Source: Oceanobacillus bengalensis (GTDB taxonomy: Bacteria; Bacillota; Bacilli; Bacillales; Amphibacillaceae). Taken from it: DNA of 42,247 nucleotides. Position 1 is the stretch's first letter. Every line of letters begins with the position of its first letter. The DNA lies in contig NZ_RBZO01000034.1 of NCBI RefSeq assembly GCF_003628445.1, positions 1-42,247 on the forward strand, given 5' to 3'. Below, one piece after another: positions 36,420-42,247 of the stretch. The notes beneath the pieces were generated by a model. That model searched no databases, was not told where the DNA came from, and saw only the letters and a list, made by a program, of their open reading frames with translations. A program made the translations under genes and the position numbers.

Positions 36420-36770
36420 GGCGTTTTGCGAGGTATTTTTGCTCAAACTTTATTCCAAAGCTACACTGCATTCTCTGAAGGCCAAGGAACAAGCGCAACA
36501 GATTCAGCATTTGGAACTGGAGCTACTCTTGCAGCGTTAGCTAAAAAGTACAGCAAATTACCTGTTATCGCAAATGGAAGCCTTCATGACTCAGAAAAAG
36601 CAAAAGAAATTATCGAAAAAGGTGAAGCTGATGTTATCACTTTAGGTCGTGGAGCTCTTGCTAACTATGACTGGGCAAACAAAGTGAAAAGTGGAGAACA
36701 ACCAAATGAATTTGAACCGGAGAAGACATTAAGTCCTGATGCTAAAATCAAAGGATTTGAAGTATAAATA
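36420..36770 (+). pseudogene. Old Yellow Enzyme-type NADH:flavin oxidoreductase, C-terminal fragment
   Basis: About 113 codons covering the last third of an FMN-dependent alkene reductase. The phosphate-binding strand VIANGSLHDSEKAKEII and ITLGRGALANYDWANKV are typical. The barrel start and substrate tyrosine region are absent, and no start signal is present, so it is a relic. Full enzymes of this class reduce electrophilic alkenes, which fits the detoxification theme of the nearby genes. Confidence 0.75.
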
Positions 36771-36809
36771 TCCTTCATCCAACAGTGTTTTACTTGAAAA
36801 GCCAAATTA

Positions 36810-36847
36810 AAAAGTTGATTCCTGTAGTTTAAGGAATCAACTTTTTT
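36810..36847 (+). terminator. Terminator after the flavin oxidoreductase fragment
   Basis: AAAAGTTGATTCC and GGAATCAACTTTT pair, followed by T residues. Confidence 0.85.
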
Positions 36848-37000
36848 AAGTTTAAATTGCTTAGTGTCTAAAATTTTCAAAATGTTGGCGTTATCGCATT
36901 AAAAAAAATATAAATAATATTCCGACGAGCGCGATTCCGGAGTAATGATAAAAGTCCAATTTCTTAATTTTAATGTTTAAAAATTGGGCTTTTTATTTAT

Positions 37001-37046
37001 AGTGCAAAATAGCGCTTAAAGTGAGTGCAAAATAACTCCTAAAGTG
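37001..37046 (+). repeat. Two tandem 23-bp repeats
   Basis: AGTGCAAAATA-N-C-N-C-N-TAAAGTG occurs twice with no gap and three mismatches. It resembles transposase-binding repeats at the ends of IS21- or Tn7-like elements and may be a relic of another insertion. Confidence 0.55.
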
Positions 37047-37060
37047 ACAAGGAGCCAACA

Positions 37061-37092
37061 TATTATCAATAGGGTGTACCCTATTGATAATA
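37061..37092. promoter_or_regulatory. 14-bp perfect hairpin upstream of alcohol dehydrogenase
   Basis: TATTATCAATAGGG and CCCTATTGATAATA enclose TGTA. It lies 157 bases before the dehydrogenase start and has no T run, so an operator or a leftover of a mobile element is more likely than a terminator. Confidence 0.55.
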
Positions 37093-37248
37093 AAATAGAC
37101 TATCGGTTTTACCAATCAGTCTATAAATAATTGTGCAACTTCTTTAACTTACATAAAACAATTACGCTAAGAGTGTATATTATTTACTTTCTTTGTTAAC
37201 CATAGTTAAGACTGTTAACAGTATTAGAAATAGGAGGGCGCTGCTTTT

Positions 37249-38382
37249 ATGAAGGCTGTAACTTATCAAGGACCAAATCATGTACAGGTTAATCAAGTAG
37301 AGGATGCAAAATTAGAAAAAAAAGACGATATTATTGTTAAGATTACTTCTACCGCTATTTGCGGATCTGATTTGCATTTATATCAAGGTAACATGCCATT
37401 ACCCCCAGGATATATTATTGGCCACGAACCAATGGGTATTGTGGAAGAAGTTGGACCTGAAGTCACAAAAGTAAAAAAGGGAGACCGTGTTGTCGTTCCC
37501 TTTAATGTTTCATGTGGACATTGCTTTTATTGCCAACATGAAATGGAAAGCCAATGTGATAACTCAAACCCTCATTATGATTCTGGCGGATACTTTGGTT
37601 ATACTGAGAAGTTCGGTAACCATCCGGGTGGTCAGGCTGAATATTTAAAAGTCCCTTTTGGAAACTTCACTCCCTTTGTTATCCCGGAGTCATGCGAATT
37701 GGAGGATGAGTCACTGCTCTTTTTATCGGATGTTCTGCCAACAGCTTATTGGAGTGTAAAAAATGCAGGTGTAAAATCAGGCGATACAGTTATTGTTCTT
37801 GGATGCGGACCTGTTGGGTTGATGGTACAAAAATTTGCCTGGATGGAAGGTGCAAAGCGTGTAATAGCAGTTGATTACTTGGATTACCGAATCAATCATG
37901 CGAAAAAGATGAACAATGTTGAGGTATTTGAGTTCACAAAATACCCTGATATGGGGGAACATTTAAAAGAAATCACACATGGTGGGGCAGATGTCGTCAT
38001 CGATTGTGTAGGTATGGATGGAAAGAAATCCCCCCTAGAGTTTCTGGAACAAAAATTCAAACTGCAGGGCGGAACCCTTGGACCTATTCAAATTTCTACT
38101 AAAGCTGTCCGAAAGTATGGGACAGTGCAAATGACTGGTGTTTATGGAGGTAACTATAATCTATTTCCATTAGGTGCATTTTGGATTAGAAATATTAATC
38201 TTAGAATGGGACAGGCTCCAGTCATTCATTTTATGCCAGAATTGTTTAAAAAAATAACAAATAACGAATTTGACCCAAGAGATATTATCACACACAAAAT
38301 GTCCCTTGAAGAAGCAAGTCATGGTTATCGAATTTTTAATAATCGTGAGGATGAATGTATAAAAGTCGTTTTAAAACCGTAA
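37249..38382 (+). CDS. Zinc-dependent alcohol dehydrogenase, formaldehyde dehydrogenase-like (Tn7 cargo copy)
   Basis: A 377-residue paralog of the enzyme at 28912-30060, clearly homologous along the entire length. Zinc ligands are in TAICGSDLH and IGHEP, structural cysteines in CGHCFYCQHEMESQC, and the cofactor loop is VLGCGPVGLMVQ. Start ATG has AGGAGGG about 11 bases upstream, and a terminator follows. It belongs to the cargo between tnsE and the far transposon end. Likely role is oxidation or dismutation of formaldehyde or other short aldehydes/alcohols; substrate unproven. Confidence 0.88.
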   Translation: MKAVTYQGPNHVQVNQVEDAKLEKKDDIIVKITSTAICGSDLHLYQGNMPLPPGYIIGHEPMGIVEEVGPEVTKVKKGDRVVVPFNVSCGHCFYCQHEMESQCDNSNPHYDSGGYFGYTEKFGNHPGGQAEYLKVPFGNFTPFVIPESCELEDESLLFLSDVLPTAYWSVKNAGVKSGDTVIVLGCGPVGLMVQKFAWMEGAKRVIAVDYLDYRINHAKKMNNVEVFEFTKYPDMGEHLKEITHGGADVVIDCVGMDGKKSPLEFLEQKFKLQGGTLGPIQISTKAVRKYGTVQMTGVYGGNYNLFPLGAFWIRNINLRMGQAPVIHFMPELFKKITNNEFDPRDIITHKMSLEEASHGYRIFNNREDECIKVVLKP

Positions 38383-38397
38383 TACTCTTCTCTTTCC

Positions 38398-38431
38398 AAA
38401 AAGACTTCATACTTTGTATAGAAGTCTTTTT
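38398..38431. terminator. Terminator between convergent cargo genes
   Basis: AAAAAGACTTC and GAAGTCTTTTT pair around a 12-base loop, with T or A runs on both sides. Confidence 0.85.
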
Positions 38432-38443
38432 GTCTGTTATTAT

Positions 38444-38608
38444 TTAGATTATTGGATAATTCAGCTCGTAACTTGGGTAGCAATAATATGGTGGTCTCAG
38501 TCCTATTTTTGGCATGGGCCAGGAATCCTCCATATAGACCATCTTTACTTTTTCATTTGAATGGTTTACTAGCAATAGCTTTACTTCTGGATTAAATTCA
38601 TATCTCAA
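38444..38608 (-). CDS. Small protein downstream of the SDR gene
   Basis: A 54-residue protein of unknown family, rich in proline and tyrosine near the end (KIGLRPPYYCYPSYELNYP). The start is TTG at 38608, with GGAAGGGGG 8 bases upstream, and it begins 18 bases after the SDR stop on the same strand, so the two are probably one operon. The strong ribosome site and clean frame support a real gene. Confidence 0.6.
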   Translation of the reverse strand: MRYEFNPEVKLLLVNHSNEKVKMVYMEDSWPMPKIGLRPPYYCYPSYELNYPII

Positions 38609-38626
38609 AATGGTAACCCCCTTCCA

Positions 38627-39607
38627 TTAGGAATGTGTGGATTCTCCCCCATCAACATGAAGAACTTGACCAGTAACAAAACGAGAATCATCAGAAGCAA
38701 GATAGACAAAGGTTGGTGCGAGTTCAAATGGATGGGCAACTCGTTCCATTGGATTAAATGCTCCATATACAGCGACTTGGTCTGACGAGAAACTTGCTGA
38801 AATAAGTGGGGTCCAAATTCGGCCGGGGGCGACGGCATTGACTCGGATCCCTTGTTTCACGACATTTTTAGCCAAGGCACGTGTCCAACCAACTATTGCG
38901 CCTTTTGTGGCCGTATAATCAATCATTTGCTGCTCACCTACATACGTCACCACTGAAGAAGTGCCAATTATTGAGCTGCCTGGTTTTAAATGAGGAAGCG
39001 CTGCTCTTGTTGTGTAAAAATGAGAGTATATATTAACTTTGAAGGTGTCATCGAATTGCTCATCTGTAATGTCAAGCAGACTTAGTTGTTGGAATTGGAT
39101 ACCAACGTGGTTACAAAGAATATCGAGACGTCCAAACGTATTTACTGTTTGTTCTACAATGGAGATACACTGTTGTTTGTCTCGCAAGTCCCCAGGCATT
39201 AGAAAACAACGTTGTCCGAGTTGTTCAATCCTCGTTTTTGTTCTATTTGCATCCTCATGTTCATCTAAGTATGAAATAGCAACATCTGCGCCTTCTTTAG
39301 CAAACGCAATTGCTACTGCTGCACCAATACCACTGTCACCCCCTGTAATAAGTGCTACTTTTCCTGTTAACTTTCCACTCCCTTTATAGTTCGGGTTTTC
39401 GATAATTGGAAGGGGCACCATAAATTTTTCCACTCCGGGATGGCGCAGCTGGCGCTGTTCAGGTAAACTTATCGGAATTTCTTCGTAACGTGTGATTTTA
39501 CCATAGTTAGGGTACATGGGATAAGGTTGAGTTTTCATGTTCGCTTTAAACATTTGTTGCATTTGCTTTATTTGGTCTAATTGACGACTTTGATCCTTTT
39601 GATCCAT
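38627..39607 (-). CDS. Short-chain dehydrogenase/reductase, YhdF/YdaD-like
   Basis: An NAD(P)-dependent oxidoreductase of 326 residues. It has an N-terminal extension of about 75 residues, basic and methionine-rich ([20 protein letters not shown]), typical of the general-stress SDR group. Then come the cofactor loop [12 protein letters not shown], the NHVGIQ segment, serine in IIGTSSVV, catalytic YTATK, and the end [12 protein letters not shown]. Start ATG has GGAGG 6 bases upstream. It lies in Tn7-like cargo, convergent with the dehydrogenase. Substrate is unknown. Confidence 0.9.
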   Translation of the reverse strand: MDQKDQSRQLDQIKQMQQMFKANMKTQPYPMYPNYGKITRYEEIPISLPEQRQLRHPGVEKFMVPLPIIENPNYKGSGKLTGKVALITGGDSGIGAAVAIAFAKEGADVAISYLDEHEDANRTKTRIEQLGQRCFLMPGDLRDKQQCISIVEQTVNTFGRLDILCNHVGIQFQQLSLLDITDEQFDDTFKVNIYSHFYTTRAALPHLKPGSSIIGTSSVVTYVGEQQMIDYTATKGAIVGWTRALAKNVVKQGIRVNAVAPGRIWTPLISASFSSDQVAVYGAFNPMERVAHPFELAPTFVYLASDDSRFVTGQVLHVDGGESTHS

Positions 39608-39755
39608 GGAAACCTCCTATAGAAATAATTTTCTTCTATAGAATGTTTATGTTGTTCACTATCAAAAAAGTAAAAAAAGTATAAAAAAGTAGTTTACTTT
39701 CAACACAGAAAAGCCCCCCGTGATCGTCTAACACAACTCAGTTCAGTTCGTTTAC

Positions 39756-39843
39756 TGTAGATTTAAAATAAAGTCGTACCGTTTGTAAAAAAGATGTACC
39801 ATTTAAAACAAAGTTATACCGTTTATAAAAAAGTTTAATCGTT
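39756..39843 (+). repeat. Orphan second tnsA-type transposon end
   Basis: TGTAGATTTAAAATAAAGTC followed by three more AAAGWT-type units parallels 17606-17690 in the same orientation. It lies only 290 bases before the far terminus at 40045, and shares the TGTAG start with that terminus. It either belongs to a collapsed second element or forms a mini-element with the end at 40045. Confidence 0.75.
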
Positions 39844-39896
39844 ATTGAAGGATAAATATTAAGAAAATGTTGCTATATCAGGGTTTATAATATATT

Positions 39897-40045
39897 TTGA
39901 TCGAACTTTTTTATAAAAATTGCACACCGATTCACAAGAAAATAATCCATTTTGATGAATCTTTTTTTCAAAAACGGATTTATTAATACAGCGATAAATC
40001 AATGATTATTAAGCGTTTTTAATCAAACTTTTTTACAAAGCTACA
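39897..40045 (-). repeat. Tn7-like left (far) end with three spaced TnsB-type sites
   Basis: Three inverted sites containing AACTTTTTTATAAA, ATCTTTTTTTCAAA and AACTTTTTTACAAA lie about 60 bases apart, the last ending in CTACA. Spacing and number match the Tn7 left end design. Confidence 0.8.
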
Positions 40046-40050
40046 GTTCT
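40046..40050. repeat. Target-site duplication GTTCT, far side
   Basis: Same pentamer as 17601-17605 and 17003-17007, placed directly after the CTACA terminus. Confidence 0.75.
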
Positions 40051-40519
40051 TGTCTCTATCTAAAAATAACGTACCTTAAATAAAAATAACGTTCCTTAAA
40101 TAAAATTAATGTTCCCAATCCGAAGGTTTTTCCGGTACTTTTCCGGCTGGCCTTCGGGTTTTTTTGTGCCCAATTCAGCGGGATTCCAATCGTATTCCAA
40201 TCCCATTTTCAATCATAATTCAATCCAAAACCAATCGGTCTTTTCAATTCTGTATCCCTCCAAACCTTTGTCCTATATGGGTTCAGTCTGACTCCAGTTC
40301 TTTTTCAGTTGGATTCCTCACGCTATTGATTCGGTATCCTTTCCAGTGTTTTTCCTCACAATTTAGGATCAAAAGGTCCTCTGTTTTTCATTCGGGATTC
40401 TTTCGAAAAGGAACGTAATTAATTTTATCAAAAAGGCGGGAACGTAATTTTTTTATAAGAGAAAACGGAATGGGTGTGAGCCCTTGGGAGAGAAGGGATT
40501 GAGGGTGATGGTGGTCAGG
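40051..40519. mobile_element. Remnant of a different Tn7-like element
   Basis: TGTCTC directly follows the GTTCT duplication, and three direct repeats of the type AAAAATAACGTNCCTTAAAT occupy 40060-40117. Inverse copies (GGAACGTAATTAATTTTAT and GGGAACGTAATTTTTTTAT) lie at about 40410-40460. Between them is pyrimidine-rich DNA like that of 17008-17600. It looks like the two ends of a small non-coding element, with no clear far terminus. Confidence 0.6.
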
Positions 40520-40585
40520 TGTCTAAATAGAATAAAGTTTGCAGAATGAGAAAAAAGACTGCACGAAAAGAAAAAAGTTTGCATA
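40520..40585 (+). repeat. tnsA-type end of a further Tn7-like element
   Basis: TGTCTAAATAG leads into AATAAAGTTTGCAGAATG, AGAAAAAAGACTGCACG and AGAAAAAAGTTTGCATAG. The alternating pattern is that of the end at 17606, with a different core. No tns gene follows within the window. Confidence 0.65.
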
Positions 40586-40586
40586 G

Positions 40587-40636
40587 AGCCTCGTGGGGTG
40601 TATCCAGTGTATGGGTATATTCACGGGGCTTTTTTA
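40587..40636 (+). terminator. Hairpin with T run directly after the transposon end
   Basis: AGCCTCGTG and CACGGGGCT pair with one G-U, followed by six T. It takes the same position as the hairpin after the end at 17606 and may shield internal sequences from outside transcription. Confidence 0.65.
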
Positions 40637-40649
40637 TGTGAATCTGGGG

Positions 40650-40806
40650 TTTTACTAAGGCTTCCCGTGTATATCAAAGTTCTCCTTACGGAGTTGGAAT
40701 TCATGTATAAGAGGTGTTCCTATAAGGAGTACTTGAACCAAGTATATAAATGAAGGCTCACGTCCAGCAACTTATAAGACGCCTCAAGCAAGTTTCTCGC
40801 TCCACA
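40650..40806 (+). repeat. Partial leading copy of the structured repeat
   Basis: A degenerate copy of the last 150 bases of the repeat unit, recognised by CTTGAACCAA, GGCTCACGTCCAG and CTCGCTCC in the same order as in complete units. It ends with an AT-rich tract. Confidence 0.5.
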
Positions 40807-40817
40807 TATATAAATGA

Positions 40818-41276
40818 TTAGGCATAGATCACGTGTGAGTATGGAACTGGTGGTGATACGGGAGAAACCGTAAGGTGTATGTGTACCCTGTTACTGCACA
40901 GAAGGGAATCATACTATGTATGAGGCTAATGATTAGATTATCGGATTGGGAACGTATCTACGATACCTCTATCGTTTATTGATTTGGAGAAGATTTGAAA
41001 ATTACTATTCACAGATAAAAGAGAAAAGTCATGGGTAATGGTGCGTGTTGTTTTGGGCTTTCCTTTTTATACAAAGCCCCTAAACGTATCCAGAGACTGT
41101 GATCGTATCTAGGTTTACTGCTGAGATGAGGCTTACCCTTGTGGGGAGAATCATTCCTGCATAAGTACAACACAATGGATGTTCGTCTCACTAGAGGAAG
41201 CATTTGAACCAACCTAATCAAGGATAAGCCCACGTCCAGAAATATGTATTACGCTTCAGACAGAAGCACTCGCCCA
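40818..41276 (+). ncRNA. Structured repeat unit 1 (putative RNA)
   Basis: About 459 bases without a convincing gene. Landmarks in order: TTAGGCATAGATCACGTG, ACCGTAAGGT (a GTAA tetraloop stem at 40867), CTATGTATGAGG, the GTATC-TAC-GATAC hairpin (about 40954), GGCTTT/AAAGCC, CTGCATAAGTACA, GCATTTGAACC and GCCCACGTCCAG. A 165-base middle block (about 40970-41150) is shared with unit 3 only. The reverse-strand 74-codon frame here is conserved together with the RNA landmarks and is probably a shadow. Confidence 0.55.
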
Positions 41277-41313
41277 TAAAAATAAATATATATATAAATA
41301 AATAAATAAATAA

Positions 41314-41662
41314 TTAGGCATAGGTCACGTGGTAAGTAGGGGAATGGTGGTGGCACAAGCAAAACCGTAAGGTATAGTAGTGCTTCCTATTATCGCAGTT
41401 TACAACTCTATAATATATTTAGTAACTGTACAAAGTAGGGGGAAAAGGAAACCAGACTATGTATGAGGATAGTAGATTAGCCATTTGATTGGGAAGGTAT
41501 CCAAGATACCTCTCTTTGGCTTTATTATTTGGAATCCCTGCATAAGTACAGCACAAGGAACGTTTTCATGTTTCACTGAAGGGAGCATTGGAACAAACCT
41601 AATTAAGGATAGTCCACGTGTAGCAACTGGTAATACTATTTAGAAGGAAGCACTCGTTCATA
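41314..41662 (+). ncRNA. Structured repeat unit 2 (putative RNA, short form)
   Basis: About 349 bases with the same landmarks: GGTCACGTGGTAAGTAGG, ACCGTAAGGT at 41364, AGGTATC-CAA-GATACCT (perfect, about 41495), GCATAAGTACAGCACA, and CCACGTGTAGCAAC. The middle block of units 1 and 3 is absent, and about 75 bases unique to this unit follow the tetraloop. The hairpin changes base pairs relative to the other units. Confidence 0.55.
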
Positions 41663-41686
41663 AAGAAATATATATAAATAAATAAT

Positions 41687-42112
41687 GGGGTATAGGTCAC
41701 GTGGTAAGTAGGGGGATGACGGTGGTATAGAAGGAACCGTAAGGTACTATGTATAAGGCTGATGGATTAGTTTAAAGAATATGGAACGTATCTACGATAC
41801 CTCTACCGTTTTTTGATTTGGAGAAGGTTTGAAAATTACCATTCATGGATAAAAGAGAAAAGTCATGGGCAATAGTACGTGTTGTTTTTGGTGTTCCTTT
41901 TTATACAAAGCCCCTGAGTGTATCCAGAGACTGTGATCGTATCGAGGTTCACTGCGAGGATGAGGCTTACCCTTGCGGGATGAATAATCACTGCATAAGT
42001 ACAGCACAAAGGATGTTCGTCTCACTAGAGGGAGCATTTGAACCCAACCTAATCAAGGGGAAGCCCACGTCTAGAAATATGTATTAAGCCACGGACAGAA
42101 GTACTTGCCCAT
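41687..42112 (+). ncRNA. Structured repeat unit 3 (putative RNA)
   Basis: About 426 bases, close to unit 1 over most of its length, with GGTCACGTGGTAAGTAGG, ACCGTAAGGT at 41736, the GTATC/GATAC hairpin (about 41788), the shared middle block, GCATAAGTACAGCACA and GCCCACGTCTAG. An AT-rich tract follows, as after units 1 and 2. Confidence 0.55.
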
Positions 42113-42130
42113 ATAAATAATAAATATATG

Positions 42131-42180
42131 TATATGGTAACTTAAAAGTGAGCCACCATAGCAATTGAAAACTGAGCCAC
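42131..42180 (+). repeat. Probable IS21-family element end
   Basis: AAGTGAGCCACC and AACTGAGCCACTTTT are two copies of a terminal repeat of the kind found at IS21-family ends. The element continues beyond the window. Confidence 0.45.
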
Positions 42181-42237
42181 TTTTGATAGAAAATAACCCT
42201 AATGACATGTTAGGGGGAAACATCAGGAGTGATTATA

Positions 42238-42247
42238 TTGAGTGAGA
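42238..42247 (+). CDS. Start of a gene cut by the window end (possibly istA)
   Basis: AGGAG at 42225-42229 is followed 8 bases later by TTG AGT GAG. Only three codons are visible. The istA reading rests on the IS21-like repeats just upstream. Confidence 0.3.

Larger units (their letters stand above)
17606..40045. mobile_element. Tn7-like transposon with tnsABC(D)E, downstream of glmS
   Basis: The element spans 22,440 bp between TGTGG at 17606 and CTACA at 40045, with the 5-bp duplication GTTCT outside. Both ends carry TnsB-type repeats: four tightly packed at the tnsA end, three spaced ones at the other, as in Tn7. The tnsABCDE order and the orientation (tnsA end nearest glmS) are canonical. 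Removing the 10.36-kb Tn3 insertion leaves about 12 kb. An extra tnsA-type end at 39756 means the far boundary may have been rearranged. TnsD is broken, so glmS-directed movement should be lost; the TnsE route could remain. Confidence 0.85.

Noticed and set aside
37001-37046. Direct repeats as a replication origin (iterons)
   Set aside because: Only two copies, no replication gene nearby, and the setting is transposon cargo.
17606-40045. CRISPR-associated Tn7-like transposon
   Set aside because: No Cas12k, Cascade gene or repeat-spacer array is present; the repeats near the ends are TnsB-type sites of about 20 bases, and the cargo is metabolic.
41009-42087. Protein-coding frames of 64-80 codons on either strand in the repeat array
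   Set aside because: No ribosome sites, frames are lost in unit 2, and conservation follows the hairpin landmarks rather than codons.
40650-42112. CRISPR array or simple tandem duplication
   Set aside because: Units are 350-460 bases with internal variation and no regular short repeat with spacers.
40818-42112. Group II introns or retron RNA
   Set aside because: No reverse transcriptase gene, no recognisable domain V hairpin, and three adjacent copies; the GTGTG at unit 1 is not kept in the other units.

Overview
The window is chromosomal DNA from a spore-forming Bacillaceae bacterium, most like the halotolerant Oceanobacillus/Virgibacillus group. Evidence is the low G+C content, AGGAGG-type ribosome sites, a Spo0E-like protein, a glmS ribozyme, a perfect SigW promoter, and the order tRNA cluster - sigW - rsiW - cdaA - cdaR - glmM - glmS known from Bacillus subtilis. 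A four-gene mevalonate operon sits inside this conserved block. The genus is an inference.

Positions 1-16982 are core genome. They hold a membrane diguanylate cyclase (598-2067), fabI (minus strand), a Glu-Val-Thr-Tyr-Gln-Lys tRNA cluster with two broken tRNA 5' halves, the mevalonate operon (4319-8688), a 49-aa Spo0E-like gene not covered by longer ORFs (8733-8882), sigW/rsiW, cdaA/cdaR/glmM (c-di-AMP synthesis and amino-sugar metabolism), a DUF6241-like membrane protein, and glmS with its ribozyme leader.

Downstream of glmS lies a stack of Tn7-like insertions. The main element spans about 17606-40045 (22.4 kb), is flanked by the 5-bp duplication GTTCT, and encodes TnsA, TnsB, TnsC, a broken TnsD and TnsE, in the canonical Tn7 orientation (tnsA end facing glmS). 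GTTCT also occurs 21-25 bp after the glmS stop codon, the usual Tn7 insertion distance. Remnants of related elements lie on both sides: 17008-17600, an orphan tnsA-side end at 39756, 40051-40519, and a further tnsA-side end at 40520.

The tnsD gene is split by a 10.36-kb Tn3-family composite (22546-32905, 5-bp duplication AGTAT, 236-bp inverted terminal arms with one mismatch). It has an internal third copy of the terminal repeat at 28772. It carries tnpA, tnpR, an NmrA-like reductase with a divergent HxlR-type regulator, a zinc alcohol dehydrogenase and an iron alcohol dehydrogenase. The Tn7-like cargo carries a second, homologous zinc alcohol dehydrogenase, an SDR, a small protein and an Old Yellow Enzyme fragment. 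The shared theme is inferred to be aldehyde or electrophile detoxification.

From about 40650 to 42112 there is no convincing gene. Instead there are three and a partial degenerate copies of a 350-460 nt sequence with conserved short hairpins, including a GNRA-type tetraloop, separated by AT-rich tracts. This looks like an array of an unidentified structured RNA and is the most likely undescribed feature of the window. The window ends inside what looks like an IS21-family element.
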